Origin: Rhizobium johnstonii 3841
GTDB taxonomy: Bacteria > Pseudomonadota > Alphaproteobacteria > Rhizobiales > Rhizobiaceae
DNA: 64,000 bases
Reading direction: 5' to 3'
Assembly (NCBI RefSeq): GCF_000009265.1
Contig: NC_008380.1
Location: 3,353,501 to 3,417,500 of the forward strand
Positions 16,473-25,146 of the stretch are shown here, piece after piece. The translations under genes and the position numbers were made by a program. Positions within the stretch are counted from its first letter, which is position 1; every line of letters starts with the position of its first letter. The notes under the pieces are model-generated. The model had not been told where the DNA came from and ran no database searches. It saw nothing but the letters and a program-made list of their open reading frames with translations.

Positions 16473-17390
16473 ATGTCTAACCTATCGCTCATCGAAACCG
16501 CCCGCGATTTCAACCGCTTCTATACGAACTTCCTCGGCCTGCTGAACAAGGCCTATCTCGACACGCCCTTCACGCTGACCGATGCCCGCATCCTCTTCGA
16601 GGTCGGCTCGCATGATGGCGTCAGCGCCGCCGCCCTTGTCCGCGACCTGCAGCTCGACCCGGCCTATCTCAGCCGCATCCTCAAGCGTTTCCGCGCCGAG
16701 GGGTTGATCGAGACCAGCCCCGATCCGGCCGATCTTCGCAGCCAGGTCATCATTGTCACTGACCAGGGACGCGAGACATTCGAGGAACTCGGCCGGCGCT
16801 CCAATGCGCAGATCGCCGCCCGTTTCGACCGCCTAGCGAGCGGCGAGCCGGAGGCGGCCGTCTCCGCCATGTGCACGATCCGCGCCCTGCTCGACCCGGC
16901 GGCAAAACCTGCGCCGGCAATCATCCGCGCTCACCGGGCCGGCGATATAGGCTGGATCGTCCAGAGCCAGGGCCGCTTCTATGCCGAGGAATATGGCTGG
17001 GATCTTCGCTTCGAGGCGCTGGTCGCCGACGTCGCCGGCAAATTCCTCGCCAATTTCGATCCGGCCAAGGAATATTGCTGGATCGCCGAACGCGGCGGCG
17101 TCAATGTCGGCTCGGTGCTGATCACCAATAGCGGCGACGGCGTCGCCAAGCTACGCCTGCTCTATGTCGACAAATCAGCCCGCGGCCTCGGGCTCGGCAA
17201 ACTGCTGGTCGACGAATGCATCCGCTTCTCCTGGCAGAAAGGCTACCGCGAACTATCGCTCTGGACCAACGACATGCTGGAGACCGCCCGCGCCATCTAC
17301 GTCAAAACAGGATTCCGCCTTGTCTCCGAGGAGAGACATCGCATGTTCGGCCCCGAGGCGAACGGCCAGAACTGGATGCTCGATCTCTGA
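16473..17390 (+). CDS. MarR-GNAT fusion: winged-helix regulator with acetyltransferase domain
   Basis: This 305-residue bifunctional protein has a MarR winged helix at residues about 5-145 (LTDARILFEVG, DPAYLSRILKRFRAEGLIE, and the wing DPADLRSQ). A GNAT acetyltransferase follows at about 150-305 (acetyl-CoA loop KSARGLGLGKLLVDE, then ARAIYVKTGFRLV). The chosen ATG 16473 follows GGAG; an 18-codon upstream extension lies wholly in the repeat element. MarR-GNAT fusions occur widely in bacteria; ligand and acetyl acceptor are unknown. Two matching palindromes upstream suggest autoregulation. Confidence 0.88.
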   Translation: MSNLSLIETARDFNRFYTNFLGLLNKAYLDTPFTLTDARILFEVGSHDGVSAAALVRDLQLDPAYLSRILKRFRAEGLIETSPDPADLRSQVIIVTDQGRETFEELGRRSNAQIAARFDRLASGEPEAAVSAMCTIRALLDPAAKPAPAIIRAHRAGDIGWIVQSQGRFYAEEYGWDLRFEALVADVAGKFLANFDPAKEYCWIAERGGVNVGSVLITNSGDGVAKLRLLYVDKSARGLGLGKLLVDECIRFSWQKGYRELSLWTNDMLETARAIYVKTGFRLVSEERHRMFGPEANGQNWMLDL

Positions 17391-17435
17391 ATTTGCTGCG
17401 TCGCAGAAATTTCACTTGATTTGGAAACGGTCATT

Positions 17436-17447
17436 CCCTAATTAGGG
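17436..17447. promoter_or_regulatory. 12-bp palindrome before TetR gene
   Basis: CCCTAATTAGGG is perfectly self-complementary and ends four bases before the ATG of the TetR gene at 17452, a position suited to autorepression. Confidence 0.55.
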
Positions 17448-17451
17448 CGCC

Positions 17452-18075
17452 ATGACCGACGCCATCCTCACATCCGAAGCAAAGACCCGTAGCCGTGGCC
17501 GTCCGCGCGAGTTCGATATGGACGCAGCACTCGATGCGGCGCTCCGCGTCTTTTCCGAACGCGGCTACCATGCCACCGCCATCAGCGAATTGACCGAAGC
17601 AATGGGCCTTGCTTCGGGGAGCATCTACAAGGCATTCAAGGATAAGCGCGGCATCTTCCTCGCTGCTTTCGCCCATTATCGAAAACTCGGCCGACGACGC
17701 CTGGAAGCGATGATCGCGTCTGCGAAGACCGGTCGCGAGAAGGTCTTTCAGATGGTGATGTATTATACCGAGCTTTCCTATGGCGAAGCCGGCCGCAAAG
17801 GCTGTCTCGTCGTTGGTGGCGCCAACGACTTCGCCCTGCTTGACGAGGAAGCCGCTGCCCACGTCGTGACCGCCTTTGCCGCGGACGAAAAGCTGATGGC
17901 CGATCTCATCCGCATCGGTCAGGCAGACGGCACTATTCCGAAGACGGTAGACCCGGATGCCGCCGCCCTCGCCTTCCTCTGCTTTACCAAGGGCCTACGC
18001 GTCATCGGCAAAACAGGACGCAGCAGGGAAGAGATGCTGTCCGCGGCCGAGGCCGCGATGAAGCTCGTGACCTGA
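17452..18075 (+). CDS. TetR-family regulator of the adjacent exporter
   Basis: This 207-residue repressor has its helix-turn-helix at residues about 35-65 (YHATAISELTEAMGLASGSIYKAFKDK). The C-terminal domain carries KGCLVVGGANDFAL, typical of the TetR group with a C-terminal TetR_C_6-like domain. It lies 110 bases upstream of an MFS exporter in the same direction, and a 12-bp palindrome sits just before its start. The simplest reading is a drug-responsive tetR-mfs operon; the ligand is unknown. Confidence 0.88.
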   Translation: MTDAILTSEAKTRSRGRPREFDMDAALDAALRVFSERGYHATAISELTEAMGLASGSIYKAFKDKRGIFLAAFAHYRKLGRRRLEAMIASAKTGREKVFQMVMYYTELSYGEAGRKGCLVVGGANDFALLDEEAAAHVVTAFAADEKLMADLIRIGQADGTIPKTVDPDAAALAFLCFTKGLRVIGKTGRSREEMLSAAEAAMKLVT

Positions 18076-18185
18076 AAAGTCCGCACCGTGGACGAGAGAA
18101 ATACCGGCATTCGGTCAAGGATCGGGTGGCCGCAGCCAGCATGTTTGCATTCATTCCTTCCAATCTTTGAATACCGGAGTTTCCG

Positions 18186-19394
18186 ATGAGCATTTCAGCC
18201 ACTACGCCGGATGAGGCCATTCCCCGGGCGCTATCCCCCTGGCTCACCTTCCTTTTCGCCGCCGCCTGCGGGCTGGTGGCCGCCAATCTCTATTACGGCC
18301 AGCCGCTCGCCGGCCCGATCAGCGCCGATCTCGGCTTCACGCCTGCCGCCACCGGCCTGATCGTCACGCTGACGCAGATCGGCTACGGCCTCGGCCTGCT
18401 GCTGATCGTGCCGCTCGGCGATCTCACCGAAAACCGCCGTCTGGTGCTGATGCTGATCGCCGTCTCCGCCGTTGCGCTCATCGGCGCGGCGCTGTCTTCG
18501 ACGCCCACAACCTTCCTCGTCGCCTCGCTCTCTATCGGTCTTTCATCGGTCGCAGTTCAGGTCCTGGTTCCCTTTGCCGCCAACATGGCGCCTGATGCCA
18601 CCCGTGGCCAGGTCGTCGGCAACGTCATGAGCGGCCTGCTCTGCGGCATCATGCTCGCCCGCCCCTTCGCAAGCTTCGTCGCCGAGGCCTCTTCCTGGCA
18701 TGTGGTCTACTACGTCACTGCTGGCGTCATGCTCGTGCTCGCCGTCGTGCTCCGCGCTAACCTGCCGGTCCGCCGGCCGACGACCAGGCTACGCTACGGC
18801 GAACTGCTCGCCTCCATGGGCCACCTGGCACTGACCTCGCGGGTGCTGCAGCGCCGGGCGCTCTATCAGGCCGGCATGTTCGGCGCCTTCAGCCTGTTCT
18901 GGACGACGACGCCGCTGCTGCTCGCGAGTCCCGCCTTCGGTCTGACACAGAACGGCATCGCCCTCTTCGCGCTTGCCGGTGCAGCTGGCGCCATCGCCTC
19001 GCCGATCGCCGGCCGGCTTGCCGATCGCGGGATGACGAAGATCGCCTCGACGCTTGCCATGCTGCTCGGCATGGCCGCCTTCCTGATCAGCCATTTCGCC
19101 GGCGACGGCTCGCTTGGCGCTTTGCTGCTCTTGACGGCAGCGGCGATCCTTCTCGATTTCGGCGTGACGACCAATCTCGTCTGCGGCCAGCGCGCCATCT
19201 ATGCGCTGAACCCGGAACACCGCAGCCGGCTAAACGGCCTGTTCATGGCAACCTTCTTTGCCGGCGGCGCGCTGGGCTCAGCACTCGGCGGCTGGGCCTA
19301 TGCGACCGGCGGCTGGACGATGACGGCCTGGATCGGCTTCTGCTTCCCGGCGCTGGCCTTCCTGCTGTTCCTGACGGAAGGACGCGGCAAGTAA
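18186..19394 (+). CDS. MFS transporter (drug-efflux type)
   Basis: This 402-residue inner-membrane protein has about 12 hydrophobic helices. The loop 2-3 motif appears as PLGDLTENRRLVLM (motif A variant) and again as GRLADRGMTK in the second half. It begins with a short cytoplasmic tail and WLTFLFAAACGLVAANLYYGQ-like first helix. It follows a TetR gene in the same direction, pointing to proton-driven export of a compound sensed by that regulator. Substrate is not predictable. Confidence 0.88.
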   Translation: MSISATTPDEAIPRALSPWLTFLFAAACGLVAANLYYGQPLAGPISADLGFTPAATGLIVTLTQIGYGLGLLLIVPLGDLTENRRLVLMLIAVSAVALIGAALSSTPTTFLVASLSIGLSSVAVQVLVPFAANMAPDATRGQVVGNVMSGLLCGIMLARPFASFVAEASSWHVVYYVTAGVMLVLAVVLRANLPVRRPTTRLRYGELLASMGHLALTSRVLQRRALYQAGMFGAFSLFWTTTPLLLASPAFGLTQNGIALFALAGAAGAIASPIAGRLADRGMTKIASTLAMLLGMAAFLISHFAGDGSLGALLLLTAAAILLDFGVTTNLVCGQRAIYALNPEHRSRLNGLFMATFFAGGALGSALGGWAYATGGWTMTAWIGFCFPALAFLLFLTEGRGK

Positions 19395-19403
19395 GAAACC
19401 GGG

Positions 19404-19820
19404 CTATTTGTCGGTGGAATCGAAATGCGAACGGGCGGCGCGAACGGCATCATGGTTCGCTTCCGCCCAGTTCAGAAGCTGCGACAGCGGCTGGTAGAGC
19501 GAACGTCCAAGTTCGGTCATCGAATATTCGACGCTCGGCGGCTTGGTCGGGAAGACCTCGCGGTCGATGTAACCATCCCTTTGCAGGTCGCGCAGCGTCT
19601 GCGTCAGCATGCGCTGCGAAATATCGGGGATCATCCGCCGCAGCTCGCCAAAGCGATAAGGCCGATCCGCTAGAACCTCGAGCAGCAGCGTCGACCATTT
19701 GCCGCCGATCTGCTGCATCATGTCCCTGACCGGGCAATTGCCGAAATCCAGGCCGGCGAGATCGATCTCGCGCCGCGCCCCCGGCATCCTGTTCTTCAGA
19801 CTGACGACCGCACCGCTCAT
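19404..19820 (-). CDS. HxlR-family regulator (QorR-like)
   Basis: This 138-residue winged-helix protein has NCPVRDMMQQIGGKWSTLLL (residues about 28-47), the HxlR hallmark Cys followed by GGKW, and ISQRMLTQTLRDLQRDGYIDR as recognition helix. It is divergent from an NmrA-type quinone reductase, the same arrangement as ytfH/ytfG (qorR/qorB) in enterobacteria. The conserved Cys may sense quinones or oxidants, as shown for some HxlR proteins. Control of the neighbour is inferred from layout. Confidence 0.88.
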   Translation of the reverse strand: MSGAVVSLKNRMPGARREIDLAGLDFGNCPVRDMMQQIGGKWSTLLLEVLADRPYRFGELRRMIPDISQRMLTQTLRDLQRDGYIDREVFPTKPPSVEYSMTELGRSLYQPLSQLLNWAEANHDAVRAARSHFDSTDK

Positions 19821-19943
19821 CTGCTGGTTCCCTTTTGGTAACGTAGAGCCGAAAAACTGCCTCCTTTACATCGCTAAGTCAATTCCTATTCTAGTGTTAC
19901 TCTCTTTTCGAGACCACCTGCACAACACAGAAGGAAACGACGT

Positions 19944-20831
19944 ATGAGCGAAATCATCCTGGTCACCGGCGCTGCCGGACAGCTCGGCCAGCGTGTCATC
20001 CATCACCTCATCGAGACCTACAAGGTCGCCCCCGGCAACATCGTCGCGGCGACGCGCAGCCCCGAAAAGCTCTCCGAACTCGAAAAGAAGGGCGTCGTCA
20101 CCCGCAAGGCCGATTTCGATGATGCGGCAGGCCTGGAGAAGGCTTTCGCCGGCGTCGACCGGTTGTTGATCATCAGCACCGATGCGCTGGATACTCCCGG
20201 CAAACGCCTAGCCCAGCACAAGGGCGCAGTCGCGGCGGCAGTCAAATCAGGTGTCAAGCACATCGCCTACACTTCGATGCCGGGGCCGGACAATTCGCTC
20301 GTCACCTTCGCGCCCGATCATCTCGGCAGCGAAAACGCCATCAAGGCAAGCGGCATCGCCCATACGATCATCCGCGATGCCTGGTATCACGACAATTACC
20401 TGCACGGCATGCCGCACAACCTGCAGGGCGGCAAATGGTACAGCGCCACGGGCGACGGCAAGATCTCCACCATCTCGCGTGACGACTGCGCCCTGGCGAT
20501 CGCCGCAGCCCTTGCCTCCGGCACATCCGAGAGCGCCACCTATACGGTGACCGGTACCCAGTCGCTGAACAGCCGGCAGATTGCCGCCATCGTTTCCGAC
20601 GTCGCCGGCAAGCCGCTCGAAGTGATCGACGTCACCGACGAACAGCTCGGCCAGGGCATGCGCGGCGCCGGACTTCCCGGTTTCGTCGCCGATATGCTGG
20701 TTTCTGCCGACGCCAACACCCGCGCCGGCAAGTTCGACATCGTCACCGAAGACTTCACCAAGCTCACCGGCAAACAGCCGCAGCCGCTGAAGGATTTCTT
20801 CGTCGAACACAAGGCTACCCTGACCGCCTGA
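19944..20831 (+). CDS. NmrA-type NAD(P)H:quinone oxidoreductase (QorB/YtfG-like)
   Basis: This 295-residue atypical short-chain dehydrogenase has the NADP motif VTGAAGQLGQRV (residues 7-18) and an NmrA-like core with HIAYTSMPGPDNS and IIRDAWYHDNYLH. E. coli QorB reduces quinones with NADPH. A ribosome site (AAGGAAACG) precedes the ATG. The divergent HxlR gene is its probable regulator, making a quinone-detoxification pair. A hairpin terminator follows, shared with the convergent pdxJ. Confidence 0.86.
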   Translation: MSEIILVTGAAGQLGQRVIHHLIETYKVAPGNIVAATRSPEKLSELEKKGVVTRKADFDDAAGLEKAFAGVDRLLIISTDALDTPGKRLAQHKGAVAAAVKSGVKHIAYTSMPGPDNSLVTFAPDHLGSENAIKASGIAHTIIRDAWYHDNYLHGMPHNLQGGKWYSATGDGKISTISRDDCALAIAAALASGTSESATYTVTGTQSLNSRQIAAIVSDVAGKPLEVIDVTDEQLGQGMRGAGLPGFVADMLVSADANTRAGKFDIVTEDFTKLTGKQPQPLKDFFVEHKATLTA

Positions 20832-20861
20832 GGTGGTCTGAGACAGCATAAGGCCACCAGG

Positions 20862-20897
20862 AAAGCTCGCCTCGCACATCATGGGGCGGGCTTTCTT
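20862..20897. terminator. Bidirectional terminator between quinone reductase and pdxJ
   Basis: AAAGCTCGCC, a 13-base loop and GGCGGGCTTT pair over 10 bp with one G-T, with A-rich and T-rich flanks. It lies between two convergent genes. Confidence 0.7.
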
Positions 20898-20903
20898 CAA
20901 TGA

Positions 20904-21656
20904 TCAAACCGCCTGCCCGCAAGCCCGGCAAAAGCGCCGCACCGTTTCCGCCATGCCGTATTCCAGCGCATCGGCGGTCAGGCCATGGCCGATCGAGACC
21001 TCGGCAAGCTGGGGAATGCGCTTCACCAGCGCTGGCAGGTTTTCGACCGTCAGATCGTGACCGGCATTGACGGCAAGGCCGATCGCAAGGGCCGCATCCG
21101 CCGTCCGACCGAGCGCTTCGAGGATCGGGGCCGCCCGCTCCGGCGCGTCGAAGCAGCCGCCATAGGGACCGGTATAGAGCTCGATCCGATCGGCGCCGAC
21201 CGCCTTGGCGATCTCAACCGCCTGGGCGTCCCCGTCACCGTCGGCAAATAGCGACACCCGGCACCCCATCGTCTTCAGCCGCGCGACGGCATCGGTCAGG
21301 AACGCCTGATGCTTGCGGAAATCCCAGCCGTGATCGGAGGTCGCCTGCGCGGGATCGTCAGGCACCAGCGTCACCTGCTCGGGTGCCGCGCCGGCGCAGA
21401 GCTCAAAGAATTCCTCTGTGGGATATCCCTCCATATTGAACTCGGCCTTGGGGAATTCGTCGTCGATCAGGTTGCGGATCACAGGCAGGTCGGAAAAGCG
21501 AATGTGCCGCTGGTCGGGGCGCGGATGCACCGTCAGGCCGCTGGCGCCGGAGGCAAGTGCGATCCGCCCGAGCGCTTCGACGCTCGGCCACGGCAGATCG
21601 CGCCGGTTGCGCAGCATGGCGATGGCGTTGAGGTTCACGGAGAGCTTGGCGGGCAT
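20904..21656 (-). CDS. pdxJ: Pyridoxine 5'-phosphate synthase
   Basis: This 250-residue TIM-barrel enzyme makes pyridoxine 5'-phosphate from 1-deoxyxylulose 5-phosphate and 3-amino-2-oxopropyl phosphate. It starts MPAKLSVNLNAIAMLRNRR and shows GASGLTVHPRPDQRHI, FNMEGYPTEEF and LAVNAGHDLTVENL with SIGHGL, all standard PdxJ motifs. The longer upstream frame has no matching sequence, so 21656 is taken as the start. The gene stands alone, without the acpS seen next to pdxJ in enterobacteria. Cytoplasmic. Confidence 0.95.
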   Translation of the reverse strand: MPAKLSVNLNAIAMLRNRRDLPWPSVEALGRIALASGASGLTVHPRPDQRHIRFSDLPVIRNLIDDEFPKAEFNMEGYPTEEFFELCAGAAPEQVTLVPDDPAQATSDHGWDFRKHQAFLTDAVARLKTMGCRVSLFADGDGDAQAVEIAKAVGADRIELYTGPYGGCFDAPERAAPILEALGRTADAALAIGLAVNAGHDLTVENLPALVKRIPQLAEVSIGHGLTADALEYGMAETVRRFCRACGQAV

Positions 21657-22110
21657 GGCTGATATCCATCGGTCACGGAAACGGGAGGCTCTGCTTTTAA
21701 GCCAAGGACCGCGCGATGACCAACGAGATTCGCAGATGGATGCGATGCCGATCGTTGATGCGCATCGCTGCTGGATGGGGATTCGACCGCACCTGCGTAC
21801 CGCAAACAGTAATTCTCGCTGTTGTTGAAGACGACCGGCCGATACCGCAATGCAGCGCATGTTTTGCTGCAGCACACCCGAAAACCTCGGCAAATGATGC
21901 CGTCACGTTGCTATCCCATTTAAAAGAGATTATTTTTAGCACTTATAAAAAAGATCGTTCACGCATAACGTGGAGATCGTATCGCGTAGTGTACGCCGCG
22001 TACTGCTTCTTTCCCAATGAGAAGAACGCCTAGAGGAAACCCCACTCGCCGCGCATGGGAAGCAACTGGCAAAACCGCATGAGGTGCAACAACATGCCCC
22101 AGGAGGGTTC
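21657..22110. other. Long spacer between pdxJ and the MerR-LuxR gene
   Basis: About 450 bases without a convincing gene. The part at 21900-21990 is clearly richer in A+T than its surroundings (TTTAAAAGAGATTATTTTTAG at its core) and probably holds the promoter of the regulator at 22111. GTAC-GCCGC-GTAC at 21990-22002 is a small dyad. Short open frames exist on both strands, but none has a ribosome site or recognisable protein. Confidence 0.4.
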
Positions 22111-22803
22111 ATGCCAGACGGTTCCAAACGCCTGTTTGCCACCGCCGGTATCGCTTCGGAGGCCCGGTCGAAATACCGGTTCCTGCCTTCGGCCGCGCTG
22201 CCGCCGGATCTACCCGATGGTCCGGTGCCCATTGCCGACATGGCAAACGCATTCGGCGTCACGCACAGGACACTGCATTTCTATGAAGAGAAAGGGTTGA
22301 TTTCAGCCAACCGCATCGGCCTGATGCGGGTCTACGGCCAGGACGACGTGATGCGCATGGCCGTCATTACAGTCTGCCGCGAAACCGGCATGCCGATCGC
22401 CGTCATCCAGGAACTGATGGACGAACTCCGCAACGCCGATTCGCAGGAAACGGCCGAGGCGATGTTCCGCGAGGCCCTGCAGGTGCGCAAACGCGAACTG
22501 ACGGCCGAGATGTCGACCCTGCACCGCCAGCTCCAGCAGGTCGGCGACCTCCTGGATTTCGACGGCAGCATCGAGGAGCCGCCGTTAAACGACAATCAGG
22601 ACAGTGCAAGCCTGACCCCGCAGGAGCGGCGTTGCCTGGAACTGATGGCCGAGGGTTATTCCACCCAGAGAATCGCCCGGGCACTCGACCTGAAGCATGA
22701 CGAAACCCGTGACCTGGAGGCCGGAATTATCCTGAAATTTCGCGCCAACAACCGGTTCCAGGCCATCGCCAAGGCAGTTCTGCTCGGTATTGTACAGGCT
22801 TAA
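22111..22803 (+). CDS. MerR-type regulator with C-terminal LuxR-type helix-turn-helix
   Basis: This 230-residue protein combines two DNA-binding modules. Residues about 38-105 are a MerR domain (IADMANAFGVTHRTLHFYEEKGLI, with RVYGQDDVMRM), followed by a helical dimerisation stretch to about 150. Residues 168-230 match a LuxR/GerE domain: LTPQERRCLELMAEGYSTQ, IARALDL and FRANNRFQAIAKAVLLGI. The start ATG 22111 follows AGGAGGG; an upstream in-frame GTG at 22084 is less likely. No target gene is adjacent. The combination is unusual, since MerR proteins normally end in a ligand domain. Confidence 0.8.
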   Translation: MPDGSKRLFATAGIASEARSKYRFLPSAALPPDLPDGPVPIADMANAFGVTHRTLHFYEEKGLISANRIGLMRVYGQDDVMRMAVITVCRETGMPIAVIQELMDELRNADSQETAEAMFREALQVRKRELTAEMSTLHRQLQQVGDLLDFDGSIEEPPLNDNQDSASLTPQERRCLELMAEGYSTQRIARALDLKHDETRDLEAGIILKFRANNRFQAIAKAVLLGIVQA

Positions 22804-22898
22804 CGCCACTCACGAGCCCCCGCCTAAGACACGGCCGCCACCGTTTCTTCCTCGCCAGTCCAAATCGGAATGCGACCTGGTCGTAGGTGCGACTGGAA

Positions 22899-24026
22899 TT
22901 AGCGGACGATTGTCAGCGTCTCCGCCGCGCGCGTGATCGCGGTATAGAGCCAGCGTTCCCGCGTATCGCGAAATGCCCAGCTCTCGTCGAAGAGCACGAC
23001 ATCATTCCATTGCGAACCCTGCGCCTTGTGAACGGTCAGCGCATAGCCGTAGTCGAACTCATCGTAGCGTTTGCGGGTGTTCCAGGGAATCTCGCCCTCG
23101 ACATCCTCGAAGGCCTGCTTCAGCAGCTTGATCTTGGCTGCTCCCCGGTCCATGTCGTCGTCTTCGGGGCGGACGAGCAGATTGATGCCGGGCTTCGTCG
23201 TTTCCTTGGATGAGGTCATCACCTGCCAGAGCGAACCGTTGAGCAGGCCCTTGGCCGGATCGTTCCTGAGGCAGACGAGCTTGTCGCCGGTCTGCGGATA
23301 ATCGGCATTGAAGCCTTTCAGCTCGCGCAGGCGCTGATTGTAGCGCCGCCGCGTCCTATTGGTGCCGACGAGCACCTGATCGGCATCGAGCACCAGCTGC
23401 TGCGTCACCTCGTTCTTCGAGATCACCTTGGCCGTGCCGTAATCGCCGTACATCACCTCATTGCCTTCGCGCACCTGCATGGCGAGCTTGATGATCGGAT
23501 TGTCGCGCGCCTGCCGGTGGATATCGGTGAGCAGGTAGTCCGGATCCTGATTGGTGAAGTAGCCGCCGCCGGTGACCGGCGGCAACTGGCCGGGATCGCC
23601 GAGCACCAGGATCGGCGTGCCGAAACTCATCAGATCCTTGCCGAGCGCCTCGTCCACCATCGAGCATTCGTCGACGATGATCAGCGCCGCCTTCGCGACC
23701 GGGCTTTGCCGGTTGATCGAAAACATCGGCGCGATCGAGGTCTTGCCTGTTTCCTCGTCTTCCACCGCCTCCTCGCCGCGCGGCCGATAGATCAGCGAAT
23801 GGATCGTCCGGGCGTTAGAGGCGCCGCGCGAGCGCAACACCTGCGCCGCCTTGCCGGTGAAGGCGGCAAACAGCACGTCGCCATCGACATTTTCGGCGAA
23901 ATGCTTGGCAAGCGTCGTCTTTCCCGTTCCGGCATAGCCGAACAGGCGAAAGAGCGGCGAGCGCCCTTCCTTCAGCCATTTCGAAACAGCCTTCAGGGCT
24001 TCATCTTGTTGCGGCGCAAATTGCAT
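22899..24026 (-). CDS. Superfamily 1 helicase, RecD/Dda-like ATPase
   Basis: This 375-residue protein has Walker A FGYAGTGKTTLAKHF (residues about 29-43), motif Ia FTGKAAQVLRSRG, Walker B IIVDECSMVDE, motif III LGDPGQLPPV and C-terminal motifs LTVHKAQGSQW and YTAITRAAETL. It lacks the large N-terminal part of full RecD, so it is a compact RecD2/Dda-type 5'-3' helicase of unknown partner, acting on DNA in the cytoplasm. It stands alone, convergent with the MerR-LuxR gene. Confidence 0.87.
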   Translation of the reverse strand: MQFAPQQDEALKAVSKWLKEGRSPLFRLFGYAGTGKTTLAKHFAENVDGDVLFAAFTGKAAQVLRSRGASNARTIHSLIYRPRGEEAVEDEETGKTSIAPMFSINRQSPVAKAALIIVDECSMVDEALGKDLMSFGTPILVLGDPGQLPPVTGGGYFTNQDPDYLLTDIHRQARDNPIIKLAMQVREGNEVMYGDYGTAKVISKNEVTQQLVLDADQVLVGTNRTRRRYNQRLRELKGFNADYPQTGDKLVCLRNDPAKGLLNGSLWQVMTSSKETTKPGINLLVRPEDDDMDRGAAKIKLLKQAFEDVEGEIPWNTRKRYDEFDYGYALTVHKAQGSQWNDVVLFDESWAFRDTRERWLYTAITRAAETLTIVR

Positions 24027-24099
24027 GATCGCAGGACTTGGCAGGATTCGCGGGCTTTAGGCAAGGCGGAAAACGGCAAATCGCCCGGCCGGACGATCA

Positions 24100-25023
24100 T
24101 CAGTTCCACTGCCGGTCCGCGCCGCTGGCGCACATCGACGGGTCCTGCCCCATAGCCTCGGTGAGAAAATCCAGAACCGTCTTGACGCGCAGCGGCATGT
24201 TGCGCCGCGAGGGATAGACGACGGTAACCGGCAGCCGGCTCGGCTGGAAATCCTTCATCACGGGGACCAGCCGGCCGGCGGCGATATCGGGCATCGCGAT
24301 GATGTGCGAAAGCACCGCAAGACCCGCTCCAGCAAGGGCTGCCCGGTGAATGGCGACGGCATTGCAGGCGGTCAGCCGCGGCGAGATCCGGACCGATATG
24401 TCTTCCGAACCGTTTGAGAAGGACCAGGTATTGGCCTCGCCTGCCCTGTTGTAGCACAGGCATTCGTGGTCCTTGATCTCCTTCGGTGCGCGGGGAGCCG
24501 CCCTGCGCGCGAGATAGGCGGGAGATGCAATGAGGAACGCGGTCGTCCAGCCGATCCGCCGGCAGACGAGGCTGCTGTCGGCGACCTGGCCCAAGCGTAC
24601 TTCGAGATCCAGGCGCTCCTCGATCATATCCGAGCTCTGCTCCCTGAAGATGAGTTCGACCGCGAGCTTCGGATGGGCGGCAAGAAGATCGCCGAGCCGC
24701 TCGCTGAGATAGAGGCCGAGTGGTGCTGGAACGCTGAGCCTGACCTTTCCCGAGGCCATGGCTCCGTCCGATCCGGCCGCATCGCCAAGCTCCTCAACCG
24801 CTTCGAGAATCCGCAGCGCCATCGGCAGCATCCGCTCCCCTTCTGCCGTCAGCGACAGGCCGCTCGTCGTGCGATGCAGGAGGCGGGTGTTGAAATGGCC
24901 TTCGAGGGCTGCGACCTGTCGCGAGACCGCCGGCTGCGTCACGTCGAGATCGTGCGCCGCCGCCGAGAACGAACCCGTCTCCACGACGCGCTGAAAGGTC
25001 CGCAATGCCGAAACGATATCCAT
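24100..25023 (-). CDS. LysR-family transcriptional regulator
   Basis: This 307-residue LysR protein has its winged HTH at residues about 1-60 (FQRVVETGSFSAAAHDLDVTQPAVSRQVAALE) and a periplasmic-binding-like effector domain after about 90. The start MDIVSALRTF at 25023 is chosen over an extension to 25050. It is divergent from the carboxymuconolactone decarboxylase-like gene, and a T-N11-A-type dyad lies 23 bases upstream. It probably controls itself and possibly that neighbour, which also carries Rrf2-like operators. The effector is unknown. Confidence 0.9.
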   Translation of the reverse strand: MDIVSALRTFQRVVETGSFSAAAHDLDVTQPAVSRQVAALEGHFNTRLLHRTTSGLSLTAEGERMLPMALRILEAVEELGDAAGSDGAMASGKVRLSVPAPLGLYLSERLGDLLAAHPKLAVELIFREQSSDMIEERLDLEVRLGQVADSSLVCRRIGWTTAFLIASPAYLARRAAPRAPKEIKDHECLCYNRAGEANTWSFSNGSEDISVRISPRLTACNAVAIHRAALAGAGLAVLSHIIAMPDIAAGRLVPVMKDFQPSRLPVTVVYPSRRNMPLRVKTVLDFLTEAMGQDPSMCASGADRQWN

Positions 25024-25045
25024 CCCCCTGCCCCTCATACTTTTG

Positions 25046-25062
25046 TGCATAGGCCTTATGCA
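25046..25062. promoter_or_regulatory. LysR box candidate
   Basis: TGCATA, five bases, TATGCA forms a perfect 6+6 dyad with the T-N11-A pattern of LysR sites, 23 bases upstream of the LysR start. Confidence 0.5.
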
Positions 25063-25102
25063 GCCAGACTAAGCGAGAATGGCTTTACAGTCCAGCAATT
25101 AA

Positions 25103-25139
25103 GGATATATTATATCCATAAGGATATTTAATATCCTTA
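25103..25139 (+). promoter_or_regulatory. Twin Rrf2-type operators upstream of the CMD/NmrA/cupin genes
   Basis: Two palindromes lie side by side with centres 19 bp apart: GGATATA-T-TATATCC (25103-25117) and TAAGGATATT-T-AATATCCTTA (25119-25139, perfect 10+10). The same core occurs before the Rrf2 gene at 29182-29196. They end 34 bases before the start at 25174, so a bound regulator would cover the promoter. Confidence 0.7.
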
Positions 25140-25146
25140 ATTGAAA

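Noticed and set aside
21716..22033. 105-residue ORF in the pdxJ-MerR spacer
   Set aside because: There is no ribosome site, no recognisable protein, and it crosses the AT-rich promoter stretch.
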